A DNA stretch of 30,916 nt from Pigoraptor chileana. Its lineage: Eukaryota; Opisthokonta; Filasterea. Shown here one piece after another: positions 10,806 to 20,755 of the stretch. Position numbers and translations under genes: made by a program. The notes under the pieces were generated by a model. It searched no databases and was not told the origin of the DNA. It saw nothing but the letters and a program-made list of their open reading frames with translations. Every line of letters starts with the position of its first letter. Position 1 is the first letter of the stretch. Where the stretch lies: assembly GCA_943704495.1 (NCBI GenBank), contig CALSCR010003016.1, positions 1 through 30,916 on the forward strand, written 5' to 3'.

Positions 10806-12321
10806 TGTGTGTGTGCGTGTGTGTGTGTGTGTGGTTGTGGTAGTGCAGTGAGTAGGGAGACGATAAAAATACATCCGTGCAAGGAGACTCGGACCTCCAT
10901 ATCACGCCGAACACACATGCCACAGGTCGAAAGTTGAAGACGACTGCCTTCACATGCACGCACACTCGCAGCGAGGTGCCCACATCAACCAACAAACAAC
11001 GACTGACACATTCCATGTGCGAATGGGACCACACGAGAGGCACACAGCGAAAAAATAAAACAACGAGAACAACAAACAAGAAGCAGCATGACGCACCAGT
11101 GACGGGTCCACGCTTGACGGCGTGAATGTACTTGAGTCCTGCCACGACGTCCTTTGTGACGCGGAAGGTTACCTTGATGCGGTATTCGCTGCCCTCCTTG
11201 ATGATGAACGGCGTCGACTTGAGCTTCTTGAGATCGCCTGTTTGAAGTGTGTGTGTGTGTGTGTGTTATTTGTTTGTTCCAATCATCAGTGCATACAACA
11301 CACAGATAGCAAGCTATATAATTCCCCACTTTGTGATGAGAATGAGAGTAATGAAAGAAGCAAAGCCACCATCGAGCAGAAAGTAACCCTTAAGAGTTTG
11401 AGTGTAGTTTAAAACCCGATTCACAGCCACTCATTATATCAAATTCACATGACACGCATTATATTGCATCGCCTGTCAATCACCACTCGCTCTCTGTTTC
11501 TCTGTCTTGCGCACCGACCAAAAAACACAGACTGACTCGATCACTACTACCATTCCCATTACGCGAACGAGCAGAACATCACTCGCACACACACAGACAC
11601 AGACACAGACACAAACACAGACCGACACAAACACACACACCGACAGATACAGACACACACACTGGTGAAAGCACACAAATTTTACGGTTCCCCATGAAAC
11701 CAAAGGAAAACACAGCAACAGATAACGCACCGGTCAGGTCAAGATCCACATCGACGCGCCCCTCTGCAACAAGGGAGAGCTTCTCCACAATCACTCGGCG
11801 CGGATCGGAGTTGTCTATTGGGATGCACAACAAGACAAAATGTCACATCGCATTTGGTTTGAATACAACGGTGTAGCTGGCAGCTCTACTTCGTCATCTC
11901 TAATTGAATCAATGAATTGAAAGACCACTGCGTCCACATACGAAAGTAAAAATACCCAAGCAAGGACGAGACAGCCACAAACATACACCAGAGCATTCCG
12001 TGCGCATACATCCTTCTTTAGAAGGAAAGAACAAACCTACAAACGACAGCAAATAGAGAGGAAAAAACACAAAGACACACGCACACAAAAACGATAACAA
12101 AAAAGGTAAATTGAGGTTGTGAGGGCGAAGAAGATGCACACAAACAACTCGGAAAACAACCGCCACCCACCGACACCCTCAGCGCCCTTAAGAAGCTGCT
12201 GCTTCCACTTGTTGAGCGACTCGTCGTTGGCGTCGAGGTTCTTGAGTGTGTCCAGGTCGACCTGCTTGGGAGCCTTGTAGCCGGGGGTCTCCTCAATGTC
12301 CTTAAAGTCTTCGTCAGCCAT
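10565..12321 (-). CDS. ARHGDI: Rho GDP-dissociation inhibitor
   Basis: RhoGDI extracts prenylated Rho/Rac/Cdc42 GTPases from membranes and holds them in the GDP form in the cytosol. Four exons, all joined in phase 1, encode 188 residues: 12321-12177, 11814-11731, 11237-11097 and 10761-10565. The N-terminal arm ([19 protein letters not shown], then [16 protein letters not shown]) is the segment that contacts the GTPase switch regions. The immunoglobulin-like domain follows ([58 protein letters not shown], and a C-terminus [15 protein letters not shown]). These blocks match animal RhoGDIs closely, at near-normal length (human RhoGDI1 has 204). A single gene is visible, so orthology to a specific animal paralogue is not implied. 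It diverges from SRP68 across a 633-bp shared upstream region. Confidence 0.97.
10764..10834. repeat. (TG)n microsatellite, RhoGDI intron 3
   Basis: TG units with one TTG interruption start 3 bp from the exon 4 boundary. On the coding strand they are CA repeats that end at the 3' splice site CACACAG|T. Confidence 0.92.
11583..11663. repeat. CA/CAGA microsatellite, RhoGDI intron 2
   Basis: Imperfect CACACAGACACAGACA units lie in the middle of RhoGDI intron 2. A shorter (GT)n at 11250-11266 sits beside the 3' splice site of the same intron. Confidence 0.85.
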
Positions 12322-12526
12322 TTTTGGGTGCGGAGCAAACAATCAGGATGCGATGTAATTGATGATGAGGGCGAAAGATGCGTTTTCAAGACAATTCACA
12401 AGCTATAAAGGCCACTGTTCTTCAAAACTTGCGTTTGTTGTGCAGACACTGTGGAGAACTGAGTGAGTGTTGTGTCTCCGTGTCGTGTCGTGGGTGTGCT
12501 TGTGTGCGTCTCGCTCTGTCGATGGT

Positions 12527-12580
<54 letters not shown>

Positions 12581-12954
12581 CACCGCCCCATCTGACGACT
12601 GTGTTTTTTTTTTGGTCTTTTTTTTTTTGGGGACAATCCGGATTTACCCCGGATTTATTTCCTGCACGTGACCACCACTGAGCAATATACAGATTCAGTT
12701 TGTGTTTACTGACTATTAATGTATTCACAAAATATACTACTTAATGTGATACATTAAGTAATATCTTTTGCGAAGCGAGCCCGCGGCAACAAGTCACATG
12801 CGTTTTTATACTTCCTGATCTATCTGCTATTACTTTAAGAAAGAAAAAGAAAACTTCCTTCATACGTCGCAGAGATACGCAGTGACAATAAGTGTAGCTT
12901 TTGTAGTTCTATTCGCGTATCTGTGTATCTGATTGCATATTTGTCAAAAAAACG
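12322..12954. promoter_or_regulatory. Shared upstream region of RhoGDI and SRP68
   Basis: These 633 bp separate two divergent ATG codons, so both promoters are expected here. It contains a (GT)n microsatellite of about 25 units at 12531-12579, two T runs at 12605-12629, and an AT-rich stretch at 12690-12770. No exon is visible. Confidence 0.55.
12531..12579. repeat. (GT)n microsatellite in a divergent promoter region
   Basis: About 25 uninterrupted GT units, the longest pure dinucleotide run of this type in the window. It lies between RhoGDI and SRP68, 209 bp upstream of the RhoGDI start. Confidence 0.95.
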
Positions 12955-15900
12955 ATGGCGACGGAAGCTGCGGATGGCGCCGAGGGTGAAGTGCCCCAGC
13001 AGGCGGCGCCCGAAGAAAAGCCGCTCGAACTGCTAACGGTCGACAGTATCCACACGCGCAACATTTGCATCTTATTAATTGTATTAGTATTCACAGCCAA
13101 CTGCTTCGTGTTTTTGTCTCGGAATGTTGCATCACGTGTGTGCTGTGCTGTGCTGTGCACCCCGTTTAAAGGCCTTGACCCACTGACCGTTTACTCTGCG
13201 ACAACAGTCCTTCCTATGATTAAGGACCTTCAGGCACAGCACGGTTTGCGACATGGCGACTATCAGCGATACAGGTGCGCCCCCGTGCTCTATGTTGTGC
13301 CTAGTCTGGAGTGTGCATTGTTGGATCTGATCTTTGAACCTTCGGTTGTGATCATACCAGGGGCTATTGCTCGCGGCGGCTTATGCGCTTGGGCCACGCG
13401 CTCAAGTTCACACACGGACGCCACAGTAAATTTCTCAACAAAAAGGTCGAAGTTCAGCACTTGACAGATGCAAGGTGCGTTAGTGTGCGCACTTATTCCG
13501 CCCCATTTGTGTGCATGACGGGACCATCTCTGACAATCTCAGCTTTCACGCCTCTGCCAATCTTCTTATTTTGACACTGTTTGATTGGATGGAATTGTTT
13601 TGGTTCTCGGAAGGTTCTTGCACATTCCGCTGATGAAGGCCGAGCGTGCTTGGGGCTACGCAATGGAGCTCAAGAATCTTGCCAACACTGATCAGCGCAA
13701 ACGGCATCACCTGCGCCGGCGCCTCACAAAGGCCGCGAAGCACGCAGAGCAGTTGGAGGCACTGTGCGCAAGCGGGCGTGCGGACGGACGGTCGCAACTC
13801 GAGGCACAGGTGCGTGCGACTTTGTTGCTTTGCGTTGATGTTGGTTGTGCTTGGGTGTAAAACTGTCAATGCTTCTCTTGGATAGTCAGAGCAATCATGT
13901 ATTGCGTGTTTTATATTCTTCTGACGGTGCGAATTTTATATTGTTTTGTTGTTGTGTGCGTGCCTGTGCGTGCCTGTGCGTGTGTGTTATGTGCTGTTGG
14001 GTGTGGCAGGCATACCTGTACTTTATGCAGGGATCCCTCGCCTTTGAGCTCCAGGATTGGAAGGCGGCGTTTGACAAGTTTGGCAAAGCATCGTAAGTGA
14101 ATGCAAAATCCACGCTCCCGTGCCCACCTGTGTGCACAATCCACGCGTCCGTATGGAGGCCATCGGCACAGCGCTTACTGCAACACTGCCATGAATAACA
14201 CACGGCATCATCCTCTCATCTCTGATTGCTTTGTGCGTGCGGCTCGTCGTTGTGGTTTTTTTTGTGTTGATTTATGTCTGTAAAGAACCACCTCTACGCA
14301 CGACCATGGCACACATCCACCCACATCCACATCCACACCCATACATACACACACACGTATGTCACGCATTTACACACACGCGCGCCCTCAACCCGAGCCT
14401 TTTTTTAACCGAATTGTCATTCTTAAAACACAAACAACACACGCAGCACCATCTACGACAAGTTGGGGGCGGCTTCTGCACCGAGTCTGAGCCCACTTTA
14501 CGCGCAGCGCGTGGAAGAGATTTCTCCCAGCATGCGGTACTGTGCGTACAATCTGGGTATGGACCAGCAGGCGGCTGACGACCTTGTGGGGCTGAGGCTC
14601 AAGGCTGCAAGCGCTGGAGAGGCAGATGCACTGGCCGCAAAGCTCGATGTGGGTGTGGCTGTCATGATCTTGTTTTTTTGTTTTGTTGGGCATTGTGTGG
14701 GGACTCGTGTGTATTTTTATGGAAAAGGAGAAAAGTCGGACAAACATGCTTCTCTCTCTCTCACACACTTGTCCTTGCGGAGTCCATGGGCACAGCGCCT
14801 AAGACACTACCTTGAATCCTACATCTCTATCTTTCGCTTTTGTCGCCAATGGGCATGAAGCCCTCGCACTGCCCGAATATGAATTAATTGAACTTGATAC
14901 TGCTGGTTGTGTTTCTATCGAGCGAACCCTTACCTTTCCCCTCTCTTTCCACGTTTGGACAGACGGTGCTCTCTCAGACCCGCGAAGGCCACGCCCAGTC
15001 CACCATTGCTGAGATTCAGTGGCTGGGCAAGCCCGTGCCGGTTAAGAGCGAGAAACTTAAAGCATTGCTCCTGAAGGTTTGTTTGTTTTTACGGACGCAG
15101 TGCATGCATTCACATGGCACGTGCATGTGCATGCTGTGGTATGGACGGTTGTTTATACGTTTCTTGCCAGCAATGGTGGATTGCTTAAAAATACTGCGTC
15201 TCACCATTGTGCAACAAACGAAAAACTTCACACATGCGTGCGTGTGCGTGTGCGTGTGCGTGCGGCCGTTTTCGCCGGACAGGTACAAGTGTCAGAGAAG
15301 CAGCTTGGTCAGGCCGAAGAGGCAAAACGCCTCGCAGTCTACGACCAGCTGTTTGTCGACATCAACGATGCGGTGCAGGCTGCGCGCGACGAGCTGAAGG
15401 CAGATGCGGTGGGCTGTTGGCCGTGGACTCCATCACACACTATCGCATTGTTTTTGTGAAGCGTCGTTGTTTGGTGAACTATCGCAATCTCCAACGGCTG
15501 CAGTGTTGTTGTTTTCTTTTGTCGCACCAACAGCAGCGGATGAGCGTATCGTCACACGATTTTTATCACATTTATCGCTGCTTTGTGATCTCTTCTCTAA
15601 ATCAGGAAATGTTTGCTCGCACTATCACCATCCATCCACCGCCATGCAAAAACAACACAACACTGTTTATGTTCTTCGCGCAGAGTGCCAAAATCCGGTC
15701 GCAGAAGAGCGAGGCAAACCGCGCCCACACGGAGTCTGTGCTTGCGTATCTCTCGTTTGTTCGGCTGGACCGCACAATCGACCGAAATCTCGTTATGATT
15801 GAGGGAATGCGCAAGCGTCACGCCGCGGGGGCGTCGCAGCAGTCGCAGTCGGCACAGGATGCGGACGGGAAGCCCGTGCGGGCAGACGACATTGTGCGAA

Positions 15901-17218
15901 TGTACGAGAACCTCCTTCAGGTGTGTTTGTGTGTGTGTTTGTGGAATACGCCGTGTGGTTTTCGTTTTTGTGTTGTATTGTTGTGTTTTATTTTTGCTTT
16001 TTGCGCAAGCAAACTGCGTGGTTTGGTTCCCTTTTCTGCAACCAAGTCTTAGTGGTTGTTGATCCGATGCCCTTTCCCTCGCGCTAATCGTTGGAGTCGA
16101 TGGGCCTACGCCTTGAGTACTGAAGGTCTCTCGCTCATCGTCTCTTGTGAGGGTGCATGTGTACAACGCGCAAAGCCACGGGACTTACATCTTTGATTTA
16201 ATTCTCTCCAATATGATGTTGTCACATGTGAATTGCGCAGAATGTTGTCGATATGCAAGAGATCACCGGACTCGCCGAGGACGTCGATATGGGGAAGGAG
16301 TTTGCCGCGCGCACGCTCGCCTTCAAGGCATTCCGGTGGGCGTTGCTTGTGTGTTTCATGACCTGAATTGTCGTGTGATTTTGTTTTCATCCACCTTCAT
16401 ATGCCTTGTTGTGTGTGGTCTCGCCGCACACGAGCACTCTCTCCAGCGATGTTTGTTTTGGTTCGTTTTGTCATTTTGTTATGTGTCAAATCAGTGTCTT
16501 TGAATGCACACTGTTTTGTGCCTCTTCCACACATACCCATTCGCCCACCCACCCATCACACCCACACGCACGGAAGCATTGAACTGTGATGTACTCTATA
16601 TATTGATTGCAGGTCATTCTTTCTCGGTGAATCGAACCTCGCCTCACGGCGGCTGGCAGAGGCCGTCGCTCTCTATGATCGGGCGGCGACCCACGCCCGC
16701 GCAGCCACCGCTCACTACGCAGAGTGCACGCGTGGACCAAGGGCCAAGATGCTCGAGGCATGTGTCGCACAGTTGTTGCTGTTTGTTTGCGTGTGTGTAT
16801 ATGTTTGTATGTGTGTATGCGTGCACGTGTTTGTGGCACGCGCATCTGTCTTGATGACCCCTCCAAGCTGTGGAGTCCAGCATGTGCATTTACACTTTGA
16901 GGCGACTGTTGTCAAGCACCACTTGTGCTGCATTGTGTTCCGTCCCCTCTGTTTATATGCAACTAACTGACCTGTAACATCCTATTCATCCATTCGCACT
17001 CCTCAGGCCGAGTCAAAGCAACTCGAATCTCTCCACGCACACATTCGCGGACAGAAATGCGCGGCGCAATCGTACTTTGCCGCTGGCGAGGAGGCGCGCG
17101 AGGGCGTTTCCGACAATGTCCTCCAGAAGGTGTGCTGTTAATCCACGCTCCATGTGCCTCTCTATCGCTCTCTTTGTTGTGCGGAGTGGGCAAAGCCCCC
17201 AAGCACCGATATGAATCC

Positions 17219-17261
<43 letters not shown>

Positions 17262-17652
17262 GTATATATCGCCCAATTGTGGGGTCCATGGACACAATGC
17301 CTAAGATACTGACTTGAACCCTACAACTCTCTCTCTCTCTCGCCCAATGCAGCCGTTGTACGACCGCCTGGACTCGTTTGTCTACGACCCGTCACTGCTC
17401 GGCAAGAAGCCCAATCTCGTTTCGTTTCCGCCCGCACTCGAACCTGTCGCCGTCAAACCCTTTGTCTTTGACCTCGCCCTTAACCACGTCGCGTACCCCG
17501 ACTTTTCCAGTCACGTGCAGCACGACGCGCCCGCCACGCATGCCGACCACGCCGCGTCCGAGACCTCGGCAGATTCCGAGCAGCCTCAGGCGCAGCAAGG
17601 CGCGGGCATCCGGGGGATGATCAAGGGCTTGTGGGGATGGGGCAAGCAGTGA
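12955..17652 (+). CDS. SRP68: Signal recognition particle subunit SRP68
   Basis: SRP68 binds SRP RNA and SRP72 in the S domain of the signal recognition particle, which directs secretory ribosomes to the ER. Thirteen exons in phase encode 630 residues (human 627): 12955-13045, 13208-13274, 13361-13474, 13614-13809, 14010-14092, 14447-14648, 14963-15076, 15283-15408, 15684-15920, 16241-16335, 16613-16757, 17007-17129 and 17353-17652. Clear matches include QHGLRHGDYQRYRGYCSRR and KAERAWGYAMELK in the RNA-binding domain, AQRVEEISPSMRYCAYN, and the SRP72-binding end VKPFVFDLALNHVAYPDF. The exon 11 boundary needs a GC 5' splice site (CTCGAG|GCATGT). Intron 1 starts GTATCC. Five copies of the interspersed element lie in its introns, all in the sense direction. 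Confidence 0.97.
14151..14203 (+). repeat. Diverged copy of the interspersed element, SRP68 intron 5
   Basis: It keeps ATGGAGGCCATCGGCACAGC, then CACTGCCATGAATAACACA. Overall spacing matches the consensus, but about a third of the positions differ, so it looks like an old copy. Confidence 0.55.
14776..14834 (+). repeat. Interspersed ~50-bp element, near-complete copy, SRP68 intron 6
   Basis: It reads GCGGAGTCCATGGGCACAGC and ends CTTGAATCCTACATCTCT. CT repeats precede it at 14752-14762. Only a few bases differ from the best copies. Confidence 0.85.
16091..16136 (+). repeat. Variant-type copy of the interspersed element, SRP68 intron 9
   Basis: It starts TTGGAGTCGATGGGC like the main type, but the second half is TTGAGTACTGAAGGTCTCTC. 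The fourth unit of the ERCC1 array has the same second half, so these two define a second subfamily. Confidence 0.7.
17178..17224 (+). repeat. Diverged copy of the interspersed element, SRP68 intron 12
   Basis: It reads TGTGCGGAGTGGGCAAAGCC and ends ATGAATCCAACACA, then runs into a CA/TA microsatellite. It lies about 100 bp upstream of a better copy in the same intron. Confidence 0.6.
17221..17269. repeat. Compound (CA)n(TA)n microsatellite, SRP68 intron 12
   Basis: About 15 CA units pass into TATATA. The tract is sandwiched between two copies of the interspersed element. Confidence 0.92.
17277..17340 (+). repeat. Interspersed element whose CT tail abuts a 3' splice site
   Basis: It reads TTGTGGGGTCCATGGACACA and ends GACTTGAACCCTACAACT, followed by seven CT units. 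Only CGCCCAATGCAG separates that tail from SRP68 exon 13 (17353), so the repeat supplies the polypyrimidine tract of this splice site. Confidence 0.85.
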
Positions 17653-18052
17653 TCACGTGTATTGTGGCAAACGACGGCGATCGGTTGCAGTCCATGCAGT
17701 GCACACGCGCGCACCCCCTCATTTCACCCACTTGAAAGCTGCGTTGGTGTCGTGTGCAACTGCTGCTGGGCCACGTCTAAAATGAAGGTTTTGTTGAAAG
17801 AAAGCCGCTTGATTTGTACTTTGGCGTCGATTAGACTCCCGTCCGTTGGCTGTTTGGGCGTATTTGTGGAGTGCATGCGGCACAGGTGGCATTTGCGAAT
17901 CCCTCAGACCTCTGTCTCTCCCCACTTCGAAGGCATGAGCAGAGCGCGTGACAGTGACTCATCCTGCTCCCTCCTCCATAGGCGCAGTGAACAGTGCTTT
18001 AATTGTGGTTTGTTTTTGAGGTTGTTTTTGGCGATCCATCCATTCAATTCAT
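17653..18052. other. Convergent 3' region between SRP68 and COQ7
   Basis: These 400 bp separate the two stop codons. On the minus strand ATTAAA occurs about 50 bp downstream of the COQ7 stop (near 17998-18003) and could be its poly(A) signal. Around 17864-17920 TGTGGAGTGCATGCGGCACA resembles the start of the interspersed element, but the rest is poorly matched. Confidence 0.45.
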
Positions 18053-19837
18053 TCATATCCGCTTCGATAGCCATATGGCGGCCTTACATCCCATTGCGAT
18101 TGTGCTGGAGAGAGCCTGGTACATGGGGGCCTGAGTGCATTAACGCCACACACAGCCAAGCAGGCCCATACATAGACCAGGGGCACACACACACACAATC
18201 AAAGTCAGTCTCTATGCAGTCGGCAAACATCACCGTCCGCAAACTGATGGCACAAAGATGCCGCGAACACACAACAAGACCCAAATAACAACTGAAGGCC
18301 AAACAACAGTTGTTTGAGCAAAAATAAGCGACAAGAGCATTGACAAGAACATATTGTCGTCAACAACAACAGCCAATCGCACATCAGTGCCTACCATTTC
18401 AGCCCCGTGTGCAATGCCGTGGTCGTGGTGTGCCATTTCGTCATCCCTGAACGTCCGTATGACCTGTGACCACAACAAACAGTGGTATTAATATGAACGT
18501 ACTCAAGGGCGGAAGGGTCGCCGACGGGAAGTGAGCGAGGAGCATGGCAGAGCAGATTGGGTTTCTTGCTTGATTTATTATACAGCGCTACACATGCATT
18601 AGGAAGCCACACGCGTGCGAGATGCAACAAGGAAAAACACACGCACTTCACACACAAGAACAGTACGCGAGTCGGGCATCACCAAAGCACTCATGACATG
18701 CACACGCACATCTTATACGCACACACTCTCACCTTACGGAGGTCCTTGTGCTCTTCTTTCCCCATAATATTCAACTGACGCAACTGTCTGCCCTCGCCAA
18801 AAACAAAAAACACAATCAAAGCAGGTGCCGTGCATCCATTGATGGCGGTGAGTGAAAATTGTGCACACGTGCGTTGCGTATGCGCCCAGATCAGCAAGGG
18901 AGTACAGACAGTTGTGACTCACTCATTGTAGTGGTCAGTAATAACTGTTTCCACAGCAACCGTGCACGCCATCGCCGCTTCCTTGCCGAGCAGAGCCGTT
19001 CCAGCGCCTATTGCAATGACAATGACACACAGTAAGTGAGACGAAAAATGAATCAACGACGACGGTATAAAGGATATGAGTCCCTTTCAAATGCGTCCCA
19101 TGCAATTTATACGCAAACGACAAAGCCCACTGATCCACACCCACCGAGAGCAAACCCGGCGACATTCCATATGGGTTGCAGCAGAGTCGGTCTAACACGG
19201 TGCTCGTTCACGAGATCATTGAACTTCGAGAGATGGGCTTTCTCTTGGTCCCACATCTCCTGCACGAGAGAAGGGGGGGGGGGGGGGGGGGGGGTGCAGT
19301 TTACACGCAGTTGAGTGAGGAGATGAAGGATTCAAGTCAGTGTCTTAGGCGCTGTGCCCATGGACTCCACAAGTTGAGTGAGGAGGGATCATGAGACGTC
19401 GGTCGGTCGTGTGGTGCGAGGAGAGGGGGCACGTGTGCGAGGAGGACAAGGAATGCAAATTCTGACCAGATCATCCCCACCTTGATGACCGGTCCCACAG
19501 AGGACTTGCCCAACACAAACATCTGCCCCGCGTATATCCTATCCGCGCCCAGTTCGCCTGCATGATCCACCCTGATTATTGCATCAATGCGCCTCTTGAC
19601 CCCCCCGGCAGACAGGTCACTCTGCGCATCGACCGACTTATCATCCATGCTTTCAGTCCCCACGGTTCGTGCTCCACTAAACAAACTTCCATCGCTTTCA
19701 GATTGTGTGGATATTGACCGGGATTGCGGTGTTGTGTGCGCTCCCCGTGCGGATACGCAAAGAAATGCGTGTGGACGGACGAGAGAAGATGCTCTCCAGC
19801 AGCGCGCAGATAATACGCCACTCATTCTGGCTCGCAT
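18053..19837 (-). CDS. COQ7: 5-demethoxyubiquinone hydroxylase COQ7, mitochondrial
   Basis: COQ7 hydroxylates demethoxyubiquinone, the penultimate step of ubiquinone synthesis, on the matrix side of the mitochondrial inner membrane. Six exons in phase encode 252 residues: 19837-19481, 19259-19145, 19007-18923, 18787-18733, 18463-18395 and 18130-18053. The carboxylate-bridged diiron ligands are all present: Glu in [10 protein letters not shown], ExxH in DQEKAHL, Glu in CTVAVETV, and ExxH in [10 protein letters not shown]. Other family blocks are [32 protein letters not shown] and the C-terminus [12 protein letters not shown]. The first 50 residues are rich in Arg and Ser with almost no acidic residues, as expected of a mitochondrial presequence. 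ATG 19837 is the first in-frame Met after a non-ATG upstream codon; a second Met follows four codons later. Confidence 0.96.
19273..19294. repeat. Poly-G run (poly-C on the COQ7 coding strand)
   Basis: A 22-base G run lies 13 bp from the 3' splice site of COQ7 exon 2 (19259). On the coding strand it is a pure poly-C polypyrimidine tract. Confidence 0.93.
19325..19371 (-). repeat. Interspersed ~50-bp element, near-perfect copy, COQ7 intron 1
   Basis: On the plus strand it reads GAAGGATTCAAGTCAGTGTC and ends GTGCCCATGGACTCCACAAG. It is sense relative to COQ7, and its core is identical to the first unit of the ERCC1 array. Confidence 0.88.
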
Positions 19838-20755
19838 TGAGAGCGCCACGTGAAGCTCAATTCTCTTTGGCACCAGCTTTAAAGTACTGAGAAGGGCATG
19901 TGCCTATTTGTGTGGTTTATCGTTTGTCAATCGGCTTCTTCTTTGCTTTTACGAAAGTGAGGTCCAGTCTAAACAATTGTGCGTCATCACTCGCAATTTG
20001 CGAGATCTCGGCAGTTGTTGAGTCCGCTGCAACCGAGCCCTGGCGGAGGGACGCAGTCTGATTGACAAATGATTGGTTTTATGGTTTTATTCTGCGAAAT
20101 TTATTTGACTTTTTTTAGTATGGCCTTATGTACCAGTCCTTATTGCAAACTGATTGTATCAAAAAACATATGCAGTATCGCACTGATATATATATACCCG
20201 GGGGCGGTTTCTGAGTGCGCTCAATATATAAAAAAAATCATTTCTCCACGAACATCTTGCACACAAAAGACACACACAATACACCTGCCACTCACTTATT
20301 AGTGAGAGAATCGGCATCTGTCCGAGTTGTGAAGCGAAAGTTGATGGCATCGATTTCGTTACAATTCGTTGACTCCATTTTACACCAGGCAGTGGGCTAC
20401 TGGCGTTCCTACTCTGAAACAGACCAGTTGATTACTCATCCCTCACAGTTGGGTTTCATTGTCCGTAGTTTTTAAATTGTGCAAGCAATCACTCTGCGCT
20501 CGTTTCTGGGACACTGTCATAGCCTGGCGGGATGACGCACGGCTACAGGTCAGTGAGGCAGTCCGGTGCCCAGTCCGCTGGTGTGTGAAGGTGGGCCGGG
20601 AAAACTGTCCTCGCTACTCTCAGCATCGGACACGAAATCAAAGTCAGTGCCCGCCGCGCTTTGGACGGCCGGAAAGGTCAGTGTTCGACGCACAATCGTG
20701 CGCGTCTACTCAGTGGACTTTACGACACCGTTGGAGCGTGGGTGGCGGCAGTGAC
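19838..20755. promoter_or_regulatory. Shared upstream region of COQ7 and the PTB adaptor
   Basis: About 0.9 kb lie between divergent start codons. An AT-rich stretch at 20060-20240 includes TATATATATA at 20187-20196. Open frames upstream of 20756 are in frame with the adaptor start, but no earlier ATG there gives a family-like N-terminus. No separate gene is visible. Confidence 0.5.

Noticed and set aside
16866-16905. Possible further copy of the element (TGTGGAGTCCAGCATG) in SRP68 intron 11
   Set aside because: Only the first dozen bases match; the rest does not follow the consensus.
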